DNA from: Rhodospirillales bacterium
GTDB taxonomy: Bacteria; Pseudomonadota; Alphaproteobacteria; Micavibrionales; Micavibrionaceae
Assembly: GCA_023898785.1 (NCBI GenBank)
Contig: CP060239.1
Location: 682,001-746,000 of the forward strand
DNA: 64,000 bases
Reading direction: 5' to 3'
Part shown: in pieces, positions 1 through 8,014 of the stretch
Numbering within the stretch: position 1 is the first letter of the stretch
Layout of the letters: every line of letters starts with the position of its first letter
Program-made: the position numbers and the translations under genes
Notes under the pieces: model-generated
The model's database searches: none
Told to the model about the DNA's origin: nothing
The model's input: only the letters and a program-made list of their open reading frames with translations

Positions 1-58
1 ATTGCTGACAGCAAAATTGTAATGGGTTTGGCGAATTTTTAAAAGCCAAAGCTTTGAA

Positions 59-670
59 GTGCAAAGAAAACACATATCCCTTCAACTGGATATATTACGC
101 CGCGCGAAGACGGACGTAGAAAAAGAAGACGCGATTGCCGAACTTTATAAAGGGGTCGAACGCAGCGCACATTTGGTTAAGCAGTTGTTGGAACTGGCCC
201 GTCAGGAACCCGATGCGGTTCAAGCGCCGTCTAAAATCTGTGATTTAAGGGATATTGTCACGGATGTTCTGGAACAACACAGGGCGCTTGCAAAAGACAA
301 GAATATAGACATTCAATTTACGCCAGATGAAAACTGCAACATAGAAGGTGACAAAAATGCTCTTGGCATTATGGTCGGCAATCTTTTGAACAACGCCATT
401 CTTTACACGGAAACCGGCGGTAAGGTACAGGTATCTTTATCAAAAACGCCGGATGGTGCAACCCTTCGCATTGCTGATAATGGCCCCGGTATTCCAGAAG
501 AAGAAAAAACGCGCATTTTCGACCGCTTTTACCGTATTGTCGGCACAAACGCGACCGGTTCCGGGCTTGGCCTTTCAATTGTTAAAACCATTGCACAGCG
601 TCATAACGGCACTATCACTGTCGATAAAGGTCTGGACGACACAGGGACAGCTTTTAACATCGTTTTTTGA
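59..670 (+). CDS. Sensor histidine kinase, 3' part (QseC/PmrB-like), possibly disrupted
   Basis: C-terminal part of a two-component sensor kinase. Visible are the second helix of the dimerisation domain (LQLDILRRA), an N-box (NLLNNAILYT), a G1 box (DNGPGIPEEE followed by RIFDRFYR) and a G2 box (GSGLGLSIVKTI), so the HATPase domain is complete and ends in normal family position. The HAMP, sensor and phospho-acceptor H-box are not in this frame: an in-frame stop lies at 20-22 and the first available start is GTG 59. Bases 1-12 encode IADS in another frame, which is what precedes the H-box in this family, so the gene may continue upstream of the window and be frameshifted or carry an insertion between 13 and 79. 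It probably controls the glycosyltransferase genes just downstream. Kinase identity is firm; functionality is uncertain. Confidence 0.75.
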   Translation: MQRKHISLQLDILRRAKTDVEKEDAIAELYKGVERSAHLVKQLLELARQEPDAVQAPSKICDLRDIVTDVLEQHRALAKDKNIDIQFTPDENCNIEGDKNALGIMVGNLLNNAILYTETGGKVQVSLSKTPDGATLRIADNGPGIPEEEKTRIFDRFYRIVGTNATGSGLGLSIVKTIAQRHNGTITVDKGLDDTGTAFNIVF

Positions 671-684
671 ATGATTTTTAAGCC

Positions 685-701
685 CTTAAGTTTCCCTTAA
701 G
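685..701 (+). promoter_or_regulatory. PmrA/BasR/QseB-type response regulator box
   Basis: CTTAAG, five bases, CTTAAG: an exact match to the direct-repeat box (YTTAAK-N5-YTTAAK) known for PmrA/BasR-class OmpR regulators. It sits inside an 11-bp tandem repeat (683-693 and 694-704), 15 bases after the kinase stop and about 50 bases before the start of the glycosyltransferase at 753. A TACATT hexamer at 711-716 could be the -10. The placement suggests that the partner of the upstream kinase activates the downstream operon. No regulator gene is seen in the window. Confidence 0.6.
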
Positions 702-752
702 TTTCAAATTACATTTTGCAATTCACGAAATAAGTAAGGGTGAATTGTATCC

Positions 753-1484
753 ATGATAAGTGTTGTCGTTCCTGTCTATAATGAAAAAGACAATATCGAA
801 GCTTTGGTCAGGGAAATTGCCGGGGCCGCAGAAAATCTTCCTATCAGCGAAATCGTGTATGTCGATGATGCCAGCACAGACGGTTCCTTTGACCTTTTGA
901 AGCAGCTTCGCCCCCAATATTCCGCCTTAAGAATACTAAAACATAAAAACCAGTCGGGCCAATCCGCAGCCATTTGGACGGGTGTAAGGGCCGCAGGAAA
1001 CGACCTTATCGTAACCATGGACGGGGACGGCCAGAACGATCCCACCGATATAAAAACGCTGTGGGAAGCGTACGAATACCATAAAAAGACCTTGCCGAAA
1101 GTTATAGTGCTTGGTGAACGAATCGAGCGCCACGATAGCCTTGTACGCCGCCTGTCATCACGAATTGCGAACAGCATCCGTTCCGGCTTTCTAAAGGACC
1201 AAACGAAAGATACCGGATGTTCGTTAAAATTATTCCAGCGCAAGGATTACTTAAATCTTCCCTATTTCGACCATATGCACCGCTTTTTGCCAGCCCTGAT
1301 GATGCGTGATAATGTACAGCTTGTTCATGTGCCGGTATCGCACCGCCCCCGTGTTCACGGCCAATCCAAATATGGAACGCTGGACCGTGCCCTTGTCGGG
1401 ATAAGTGATATAAGGGGGGTTCTGTGGCTTCAAAAAAGAAACCGCCGTGCTAATTTTGACGATGTTTACGAAGAACTTAATTAA
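753..1484 (+). CDS. Family 2 glycosyltransferase, polyprenyl-phosphate sugar synthase (DPM1/ArnC-like)
   Basis: 243 aa GT-A enzyme expected to move a sugar from a nucleotide donor to undecaprenyl phosphate at the inner membrane face. The N-terminus MISVVVPVYNEKDNIEAL, the VDDASTDGS loop and MDGDGQNDP (metal-binding DxD region) are typical of the DPM1/ArnC group. It has no C-terminal transmembrane helices, as in DPM1-like rather than ArnC/GtrB proteins, so it is probably peripheral. It is first in a run with a LABN protein (14 bases downstream) and an ArnT-like transferase, which would provide the membrane partner and the enzyme that uses the lipid-linked sugar. Sugar identity cannot be read from sequence. 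Confidence 0.88.
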   Translation: MISVVVPVYNEKDNIEALVREIAGAAENLPISEIVYVDDASTDGSFDLLKQLRPQYSALRILKHKNQSGQSAAIWTGVRAAGNDLIVTMDGDGQNDPTDIKTLWEAYEYHKKTLPKVIVLGERIERHDSLVRRLSSRIANSIRSGFLKDQTKDTGCSLKLFQRKDYLNLPYFDHMHRFLPALMMRDNVQLVHVPVSHRPRVHGQSKYGTLDRALVGISDIRGVLWLQKRNRRANFDDVYEELN

Positions 1485-1497
1485 AAAAGGAAACACT

Positions 1498-1815
1498 ATG
1501 ACATTGACACTTCCAGCACTCAACTTTGAAACCGTCTGGCTTGCCATCGGCTTTTTGGGTCAAGGTCTTTTTTTTATGCGTTTTTTCGTGCAATGGCTGG
1601 CTTCTGAAAAAGCAGGAAAAAGCGTTATGCCCGACGCGTTTTGGTATTTCAGCCTTGCGGGCGGTCTGGTTTTATTTTCCTATGCAATCTGGCGGCAAGA
1701 CCCGGTATTTATGCTAGGCCAAAGCACAGGGCTTTTTATATATGCCCGCAATCTTTATTTCATCCATAACAAAGAAAAAGATGGCACTCCTGAAGGTGTT
1801 TCGGGCTCAAATTAA
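1498..1815 (+). CDS. LABN-domain membrane protein (lipid A biosynthesis N-terminal domain)
   Basis: 105 aa integral membrane protein with three predicted helices. The run FLGQGLFFMRFFVQWLASE and the later FWYFSLAGGL and YARNLYFI segments are the signature of the LABN domain, found fused to the N-terminus of some LpxB proteins or alone next to glycosyltransferases. Start ATG 1498 is chosen because it has AAGGA eight bases upstream; a longer reading frame begins earlier but overlaps the previous gene. Its position between a DPM1-like GT2 and an ArnT-like transferase suggests that it helps handle or flip a polyprenyl-linked sugar; that role is inference. Confidence 0.85.
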   Translation: MTLTLPALNFETVWLAIGFLGQGLFFMRFFVQWLASEKAGKSVMPDAFWYFSLAGGLVLFSYAIWRQDPVFMLGQSTGLFIYARNLYFIHNKEKDGTPEGVSGSN

Positions 1816-1825
1816 AGCACCTGAC

Positions 1826-3208
1826 ATGATACAAACCAAGCTGCAACCATTCTGGCCCATCATCGCCATGACAGCCCTGTTTTTAACGGCTGTGTTCTTC
1901 AGGCCGCTTTTGCCGATTGATGAAACCCGTTACATGACGGTAGCATGGGAAATGTGGCTGCGGGGTGATTGGTTTGGACCGTTAACGCTGAATTTTGAAC
2001 CCTACCATCATAAGCCGCCTTTATTGTTCTGGCTTATTAATGACACATGGTCAATTTTCGGCGTAAGCCGGTGGGCCGGACTGCTGCCAGTAGTTTTCGC
2101 CGCCACGGGCTGTGTCTATTTTACGCAAATTTTTGCACAAGAACTTTTTAAAGCAGAAAAGCTTGAATTTAAAACCTTACCATTCTTGATGACAGGCAGT
2201 GTCCCCTTTCTGATATACAGCACATTGGTCATGTTTGACGTGACCTTGACCCTGTTTGTCTTGCTGGCTTTGCTTGCCCTTATTGCCTTCGCAAACGACA
2301 GAAGGCCGGTTTTTATATTGGGGATGGCCTTGGCGATGGGTTTGGGCGTTTTGACCAAAGGCCCGGTCGCATGGCTTTACGTGATTTTTCCAGTTCTGTT
2401 TGCGCCCTTTTGGTTGGACGGTCATAAAAAATGGCTGTCATGGTATGGGGGCTGCGGCCTTGCTTTCATCCTTTCCACAATACCCGTTCTGCTTTGGCTT
2501 ATCCCGGTTTTAAAAGCATCCAATCCCGATTTTGCCTTTTCGCTGATTTGGGAACAGACGGCGGGCCGAATTAGCGGAAACATGGAAAACGCGCATACAA
2601 GACCGGTTTATTTCTATTTACCGTTGCTTCCGGTTCTGTTTTTACCGTGGGCTTTTTTCCCGTCTTTTTGGACAGGGCTAGGGTCTGTTAAGAATAGCTT
2701 TAAAACAAATCCGGCATTAAGATTTTTGGCGTGCTGGATTATACCCGTGGTTCTTGGGTTTTCCTTTATCGGCGGAAAACAGCCACACTATCTTGTGCCA
2801 TTGTTGCCGGGTGTATTGATTTTCATCGCCTATACGATGTCTATGAAACCTGCCCGAATTAGGGCTGTATCGGTTGCCATGGTCGCACTTATCATTACCG
2901 GTCAGATTGCCGCGTCACAAACGATTTTCAAGAAATATGACTTACAGCCCATCGCGGATTATGTTAGCCAGCATGAAAACAAGGATTGTGCCTTTGTTCG
3001 CAAATATCAGGGCGAACTAACGTTCTTAGGGCGATTACATCACCATATGGATGATAGAACCTTTGAAAATATTGAAGAATGGTTCCATTCCCACCCGAAC
3101 GGTATAGCCGTCATCCGCTATCACAAACCCACTGAAGTTAATGACTTTAATATGGTCATGTCCATCCCTTACAGGGGCAAGAATATCGGTATTTTTGAAA
3201 AACCGTAA
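1826..3208 (+). CDS. ArnT-like membrane glycosyltransferase (GT83/PMT superfamily)
   Basis: About 460 aa polytopic enzyme. After the first helix comes the periplasmic motif DETRYMTVAWEM (residues 32-43) with the acidic pair DE, then GDW and the HKPPLLFWL block (residues 62-70), the layout of ArnT/GT83 enzymes that transfer a sugar from undecaprenyl phosphate to lipid A or another envelope acceptor. Roughly ten hydrophobic helices follow, and a short soluble C-terminal domain of about 90 residues. Start ATG 1826 lies 10 bases after the LABN stop; an in-frame ATG at 1781 and one at 1742 would overlap LABN. Likely the final enzyme of the pathway begun by the GT2 at 753. Confidence 0.85.
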   Translation: MIQTKLQPFWPIIAMTALFLTAVFFRPLLPIDETRYMTVAWEMWLRGDWFGPLTLNFEPYHHKPPLLFWLINDTWSIFGVSRWAGLLPVVFAATGCVYFTQIFAQELFKAEKLEFKTLPFLMTGSVPFLIYSTLVMFDVTLTLFVLLALLALIAFANDRRPVFILGMALAMGLGVLTKGPVAWLYVIFPVLFAPFWLDGHKKWLSWYGGCGLAFILSTIPVLLWLIPVLKASNPDFAFSLIWEQTAGRISGNMENAHTRPVYFYLPLLPVLFLPWAFFPSFWTGLGSVKNSFKTNPALRFLACWIIPVVLGFSFIGGKQPHYLVPLLPGVLIFIAYTMSMKPARIRAVSVAMVALIITGQIAASQTIFKKYDLQPIADYVSQHENKDCAFVRKYQGELTFLGRLHHHMDDRTFENIEEWFHSHPNGIAVIRYHKPTEVNDFNMVMSIPYRGKNIGIFEKP

Positions 3209-3925
3209 CTTCGGCTTCAAGTAAGCCCCGCATTGCATTTTCCCGAAATAACAGGTAAAGCTTATTGTCTTGTAAATGAACAGCACATCTTGATAATGAT
3301 GCGTTCGTAATGTATCAAAACGGGTGAGCCACTTTCCAGACATTATAATCAAATTTGGGGCACTGGTGGGACAATAGGCGGCGAAAAGCCACAGCAATTT
3401 TGTCCCAATTTTTCGTCATCAAACACATTAAGATTTTGGTCGCTGGTTCGTGTCCGTGTTGTGAAGCCGAACTGATTTATCCGTAAACAATACTGAAATT
3501 TCTAAGCCGCTTTTTTCTTGCTGCGATAAAACCGTTTCTTGTTGCCGGGTCTTGATTGATTATGGGGCTTATTCTGTCCATTAGGCTTGCGCCTCTTATT
3601 GCGGGCAGGACGAGGATTATCCCCTTTGTCATTAGCCGCTTTCGGATTTAAAAGCCGTTCAGTTTTTATATTATGCAGAACAGTGAGAGGCTTTGCAGTT
3701 CACATTATAAACTGCCTTTGCAAAGGAGGTAAACAGGCTTTACGAATCTTCTCGCAGGGTTCTGATAGAAAAACACAAAGCCCAGATTTCTCCCTGCTCA
3801 AAATCAAACTACTTTTGCAACAGGTCTGTTATATGTTAGGATTGCATTTGCATCCGGATATTATTAAGGGGCGCCTTAATTATGTTAGGTCAGGATGTGA
3901 AATTAAGAGCATGTGTGGATAGATA
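3209..3925. other. Intergenic stretch, 717 bases, mostly unassigned
   Basis: No convincing intact gene on either strand. The minus strand at 3502-3699 carries a Lys/Arg/Asn-rich coding remnant (listed separately). A minus-strand frame around 3348-3475 gives a short unrecognised peptide (MTKNWDKIAVAFRRL...) without a clear ribosome binding site. The plus-strand frame at 3587-3922 is antisense to the remnant and shows no family features. The stretch looks like decayed or accessory DNA between the glycosyltransferase unit and the DUF4402 gene. Confidence 0.5.
3502..3699 (-). pseudogene. Basic C-terminal tail remnant, DEAD-box helicase-like
   Basis: On the minus strand 66 codons are open between a TGA at 3700-3702 and a TAG at 3502-3504, with no ATG, GTG or TTG start. 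The product is strongly basic and Asn/Pro/Arg rich (for example NPRPARNKRRKPNGQNKP, ending in RFYRSKKKAA), the composition and style of the disordered RNA-binding tails of RhlE-type DEAD-box helicases. No helicase motifs are found upstream, so this would be a decayed 3' end. The assignment rests on composition only and could equally belong to another RNA-binding protein. Confidence 0.3.
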
Positions 3926-4456
3926 ATGGATATTTTATCCGAAAAAATTTTACTAAGAGCGATAACTGTTCTGGCCGTAGGGAGCGCTCAGGCGGCGTAC
4001 GCGGCTACAGGCAGCGTTCCTATTCAGGCTGCTGTCCATGGTGCTCTTGCGATTACACAAACGCGCACGTTGAATTTTGGCTCAATAACCGATTCCGGTG
4101 CGGGCGGTACGATTAATGTAGATAATTCTGATACCCCAACAGTTGGCGGAGGGGTGACGTCTTACGGTGGCACAATTACGTCGGGAGGCTTTACCCTCAG
4201 AGGAACTCCGGGGCGCCAGATTGATGTTACGGCACCGACTAGCGTTGTAATTTCAAACGGGGCTGCTGCCACAATGACCGTAGGCTTGTTTACGATTAAC
4301 GGCGCGGCTGGCACCATCAATGCCACAGCTTTTACTCATATCTTAACAGTATTAACCCAAACCGGTTTTAGGCTGGGGGGCACATTAAATGTTAATCCCG
4401 GCCAAGCAGCAGGTACTTATACCGGGACGGTAAATCTTACAGGAAATTATAATTAG
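3926..4456 (+). CDS. Secreted DUF4402 protein
   Basis: 176 aa. An N-terminal signal peptide ends near AAYAATG (residues 22-28). The mature part is Gly/Thr/Ala rich and beta-rich, with the DUF4402 hallmarks: LNFGSI close to the N-terminus, a GGTINVDN strand, and a C-terminal AGTYTGTVNLTGNYN ending like the final beta strand of spore-coat-U/pilin-like domains. No cysteine is present in the mature chain, so it lacks the disulfide of classical SCPU proteins. It stands alone between accessory DNA and a convergent hupE, without a chaperone/usher neighbour. Probably an envelope or surface protein; exact role unknown. Confidence 0.75.
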   Translation: MDILSEKILLRAITVLAVGSAQAAYAATGSVPIQAAVHGALAITQTRTLNFGSITDSGAGGTINVDNSDTPTVGGGVTSYGGTITSGGFTLRGTPGRQIDVTAPTSVVISNGAAATMTVGLFTINGAAGTINATAFTHILTVLTQTGFRLGGTLNVNPGQAAGTYTGTVNLTGNYN

Positions 4457-4567
4457 AATGCCCCGTAACATGCTCCGTCGAGGGGTTCCTATATCTTGAT
4501 CCACTGCTTTCAAGACTTCCGATCTGGCAATATATACACCCTACTCCAAAGCCAAAACCAACAGGAA

Positions 4568-5161
4568 CTAAAAAAGGTAATAGAATTCGGCCATACCTAT
4601 AAGGATATGAATTCCCATACCGGCAATAACAGCTCCAGCATAACGTAACAAAACGTTTCCATTTCTTACTCTCTTCGCAAAAAGCCCGATAGCAACACCA
4701 AGAATATGTAGCGCTGCGGTACCCATCATAAAGCCTGCTATATAAGACCATGAAGTTACCAGCTCGGGGATTTCCTGACCATGGGCATAGCCATGAAAAA
4801 CAGCAAACATGGCCACAAATGCACAAATACCAACCTGGTGAAGTTTGGCATTACCGGCGATTGTAAATCCTAAGACTACGACTGATAAAGCAATACCGAT
4901 CTCAATTGCAACAAGGCCCATATCAATCATACCAAGTGCGCCACCAACTACCATAACAATGACAAATGTTGTGGGTACAGTCCATATAGCCTTACCGCCT
5001 ATTTGAGAGCTGATGATACCGACGCTTACCATGGCAAGAAGGTGATCGAGACCCAAAACAGGGTGTGATATTCCAGCCTCAAACCCGCCGGATACACCTT
5101 CATGTGCAAGAGCCGATGAAGGAAATAACAATACGACTAAAAATGAAAGGATATGTTTCAT
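4568..5161 (-). CDS. hupE: HupE/UreJ family membrane protein
   Basis: 197 aa. A signal-like N-terminus ends at SSALAHEG, leaving a His near the mature N-terminus, followed by the family motif HPVLGLDHLLAMVSVG and a second conserved FHGYAHGQE block; six to seven hydrophobic helices follow one another to the C-terminus. HupE/UreJ proteins carry nickel (or cobalt) across the inner membrane for hydrogenase or urease. No such enzyme is encoded in this window, so the client is unknown; radical SAM or cobalamin metabolism (a CobD-like gene lies at the far end) are possibilities only. The upstream spacer is extremely AT-rich. Confidence 0.88.
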   Translation of the reverse strand: MKHILSFLVVLLFPSSALAHEGVSGGFEAGISHPVLGLDHLLAMVSVGIISSQIGGKAIWTVPTTFVIVMVVGGALGMIDMGLVAIEIGIALSVVVLGFTIAGNAKLHQVGICAFVAMFAVFHGYAHGQEIPELVTSWSYIAGFMMGTAALHILGVAIGLFAKRVRNGNVLLRYAGAVIAGMGIHILIGMAEFYYLF

Positions 5162-5476
5162 ATAAAGTTTCTTTAGGGTTTAATTCTAAATCACGATAAA
5201 TGGTATTCATACCAAAGACAACGCTCATAGAATTGCTTTTTTGTGAGCTATAACATTATACAAATATAAGTATGGAATATATAAAAACAAGAAATATATT
5301 TTTGAAATAAAATAAATTAACAATAATATTTTATATAAAGCATAATATTAATAATAGAATATAATTAATTATACTTGTATAATTCTAAATTATTTTTTGA
5401 TTACTTACTCTTTATATTTAAAATTGCTATTAGTTTCGGTTTTGATAAAATTTTATATAAATTTTGTGTTTTTTCC

Positions 5477-5572
5477 TTGCAATCGTTTCGAAAACGCGTA
5501 TATTGGAGGCTACACACCCTCTATTACCGCCGTTTGTCCGGAGCATCTTTAAAAGGTCTCCGGACCTTTTTT
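5477..5572 (+). ncRNA. Candidate small RNA or leader with own promoter and terminator
   Basis: TTGCAA at 5477-5482 and TATATT at 5499-5504 are separated by 16 bases, a plausible sigma-70 promoter. Transcription from about 5511 would run into GTCCGGAG / CTCCGGAC (5536-5543 and 5558-5565, perfect 8-bp stem, 14-base loop) followed by a T run, giving an RNA of about 60 nt. No open frame of note lies inside it. No known RNA family is recognised. It could also be an attenuated leader of the kamA-like gene 325 bases downstream, but the distance argues for a separate transcript. Confidence 0.4.
5536..5572 (+). terminator. Rho-independent terminator
   Basis: Perfect 8-bp inverted repeat GTCCGGAG ... 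CTCCGGAC with a 14-base loop, directly followed by CTTTTTT. It ends the candidate small RNA. Confidence 0.75.
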
Positions 5573-5896
5573 GTGTGATTCGTATGTTTTGTGTATCCGC
5601 GGTCCTTATTTTGGCCCTTTGAGCCATCTTTTTATGACCTTTTTGTACACATTTGTGCACTTTTTGGTACGGCCATTCTTTTCACTTTAGCGTCACCAAA
5701 TATAAATTCTTATACAATAACTTAGCAAAAATTCCGGCGTTATTTTTCGCATTGCACCATTGCACAATATCGGCAAGATTGCTGCGATGCACACAAAAAA
5801 CCCTTAAAAAACAATAGCTTCCAACACTCTTTTCCACTAACCTTACTTCTTGTCGATATGCATTACGAAATAATTTTGCAAACGAGAACGGTGAAC

Positions 5897-7468
5897 ATGG
5901 CTAGCGAAAATAATGTTATTCAAAGGAACGAGAATGTTCCTAAATCGGATTTGCGATATATACGTCCCATGCGCGGCAGATTCACGCATAAGCGCGTCAG
6001 TACGTTGATGGAAGACATCTATGGCTTCGAAGAATTTGAGGCTATGAAAGACGCAGGCGTAGACAGGCGCATGATGTTTGGTATCAATCCGCATTATCAA
6101 GCTTTGGTTACCGGCGAAGAGCTTTGCGATAATCATGGCAATGTTCTTATTCCTAAAATGCCGCCAAGCTTGCCGATTGCCGCGCTTATTCTGCCTCGCC
6201 TTAACGAGATGTTTAGTATTGAGGGCGCAAAAGATCCTTCTAACCAAATGAATTTTACGCCGGGCGATAACGATCTTCATGGAAAACTCTTGCACAAATA
6301 TGACGAGATTGTTCTGGGCTATGCTTCGCCGACATGCTCTGCTCATTGCCGCTATTGCTACCGGCTGGATCTATTTAACAAGGACACCGGCAAGATCAGT
6401 GTTCGTCCGGAAGAGCTACGCGATTATATTTTAGATTACAATCGAAAGCTGGAGAAGAATGGCGGGATTGATCCGAAAAACGGAGAGAAACGCTACCCCA
6501 TTCGTGAGCTTCTGCTTTCCGGCGGCGATATTATGGTTTTGCCCAATCAGACCTTATATAAATTTGCCGCCGCCGCCGGACAAGCCGGCGTAAGCCTTTT
6601 GCGTTTCGGGACGAAAGAGATTGCCTTTCGTCCTGAGCGTTTTGATGAGGCGATGGCGGAGACTTTCCGCATTATCCACGCGGAATTCCCGCATATGCAT
6701 ATCAATATCGTTTCACACTTTACGCACCCGGATGAGTTTTTGGTTCGTGACGCGGAGAATAACTACATTCCGAATACAAACGGACCGGGCTATCAATGGA
6801 TGGATATTTCGAAAGAGGCCGTTGAGCGGATACTTGCGCATAGTTTTATTTCCGTTGAAAACCAAACGCCGATTATTTTGAAAGTGAATGACGATGAACG
6901 CTCTCTTCGCGTTTTGCATGAAGAGCTTCGGCGTATGGGCGTAAAGCCCAAATATATATTTCAGGGCCGTGATATTGAGGGACATAAGGCGTTTTCTCTC
7001 CCCGTAGAGCAAGCGTGGAAAATTCACAATAATGCGATGAAGGGGCTGTCTGATACGGCGCGCTCTCGTTTTGCGATGTCTACGGAATGGGGAAAGATGG
7101 AAATCGTGAGTATTATTGACCCGTTAAGCAACGATGCGTTTAATTTCAACTTTCTGCCTTTGGCGATTCAGGACACGTTTAAAGAAATTCTGGGTGATGG
7201 GCTGATTGTTTTTAAGTCGCACAGATCGCCGCATCAGGCGCGTTCACAAGGTGATCTTATTATCGCCAAAAGAAACCCGGAAGCTTTGTGGATTTCGGCG
7301 TATGAGGACCGCATAATTTATGACACGAGAAAACAGGACGGTCAGAAGTATGACGGGCTTATCTCGCTATTGATGGGGTATTTCGGCGAAAATTATATCG
7401 AGCAGATACAAAAGCGCATGCCGGGTGCGTCTATGACTAAAGCCCTTGAGGCTGTGAGCGCGGCATAA
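5897..7468 (+). CDS. KamA-family radical SAM protein (lysine 2,3-aminomutase-like, divergent)
   Basis: 523 aa from ATG 5897 (an in-frame ATG at 5858 would add 13 residues). The radical SAM cluster motif is CSAHCRYC (Cys147, Cys151, Cys154; CX3CX2C), followed by ELLLSGGDIMVLP, the KamA-type strand with the SGGD signature. PKYIFQGRDIEGHKAF matches the region before the PLP-lysine loop, but the usual Gly-rich loop is replaced by STEWGKMEIV; Lys400 there is the best PLP-lysine candidate. It is longer than EpmB (about 340 aa) and has about 60 extra N-terminal residues. The substrate may not be lysine. It stands alone, with no EF-P lysylation or lysine fermentation genes nearby. Confidence 0.8.
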   Translation: MASENNVIQRNENVPKSDLRYIRPMRGRFTHKRVSTLMEDIYGFEEFEAMKDAGVDRRMMFGINPHYQALVTGEELCDNHGNVLIPKMPPSLPIAALILPRLNEMFSIEGAKDPSNQMNFTPGDNDLHGKLLHKYDEIVLGYASPTCSAHCRYCYRLDLFNKDTGKISVRPEELRDYILDYNRKLEKNGGIDPKNGEKRYPIRELLLSGGDIMVLPNQTLYKFAAAAGQAGVSLLRFGTKEIAFRPERFDEAMAETFRIIHAEFPHMHINIVSHFTHPDEFLVRDAENNYIPNTNGPGYQWMDISKEAVERILAHSFISVENQTPIILKVNDDERSLRVLHEELRRMGVKPKYIFQGRDIEGHKAFSLPVEQAWKIHNNAMKGLSDTARSRFAMSTEWGKMEIVSIIDPLSNDAFNFNFLPLAIQDTFKEILGDGLIVFKSHRSPHQARSQGDLIIAKRNPEALWISAYEDRIIYDTRKQDGQKYDGLISLLMGYFGENYIEQIQKRMPGASMTKALEAVSAA

Positions 7469-7504
7469 GCCTAAAAAGATCCTGTTGGGCCTATTTTTAT
7501 GAAA

Positions 7505-7581
<77 letters not shown>

Positions 7582-7655
7582 GTCTTTTGCTGGATCATAG
7601 AATGGAATAATAGAATATTTCGACTTTGTAAAATAAGAATTAACTGCTCGGCCTT

Positions 7656-7961
7656 CTAATCTTCGTCTTCCGGCGGGATATATTTGAAATTATCTCCGTA
7701 ATTCCGGGGCTTGAGTTTTCGTACGGCCTCAGCCTGAACTATGTAGTACAAGCCGTTGGATTCGGCATAATTTTCAGCATCTTCCATTGTATTAAATTTT
7801 AGACGAACCTGGCCGAGCGTATCTTCGCAAGCTGTCCAGCCCATTAATGGTTCAGGGCAACGAGCAGATTTACTTTCATATTCCAAGATCCAGGGCTTTG
7901 TTTTGGCCCGCCCTGATTGCATAGCTGTTTTAGACGGTTTGTAAATTCTGGCTTTAATCAT
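7656..7961 (-). CDS. NDUFS4-like complex I accessory subunit (ETC complex I conserved region)
   Basis: 101 aa, the size of alphaproteobacterial homologues of the mitochondrial 18-kDa subunit NDUFS4. The opening ARIYKPSKTAMQSGRAKTKPW and the central LMGWTACEDTLGQVRLKFNTMEDAENYAE are the family's most conserved blocks (the W..S/C.D...Q....F.t.edA..yae pattern). The protein binds at the hydrophilic arm of NADH:ubiquinone oxidoreductase and is a marker of alphaproteobacteria and mitochondria. It is encoded alone, away from any nuo operon in this window. Confidence 0.92.
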   Translation of the reverse strand: MIKARIYKPSKTAMQSGRAKTKPWILEYESKSARCPEPLMGWTACEDTLGQVRLKFNTMEDAENYAESNGLYYIVQAEAVRKLKPRNYGDNFKYIPPEDED

Positions 7962-8014
7962 GGTTTGTCCTTGAATTTTTCTTCTTTGAATTTAGAGCAA
8001 ATACGCCGTCATTT

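Larger units (their letters stand above)
5162..5896. other. Long AT-rich intergenic region between hupE and kamA-like gene
   Basis: About 735 bases between divergent genes. The part 5251-5400 has only 16 G or C in 150 bases by hand count, far below the rest of the window. A promoter-like pair and a strong terminator at 5477-5572 define a candidate small transcript (listed separately). From 5573 to 5896 nothing coding is apparent; the ATG at 5858 is an alternative start for the downstream gene. Regulatory sequence for both flanking genes must lie here. Confidence 0.6.

Noticed and set aside
3587..3922. 111-aa plus-strand frame in the 3.2-3.9 kb spacer
   Set aside because: It is antisense to the basic minus-strand remnant, has no ribosome site or family features, and its composition is that of a shadow frame.
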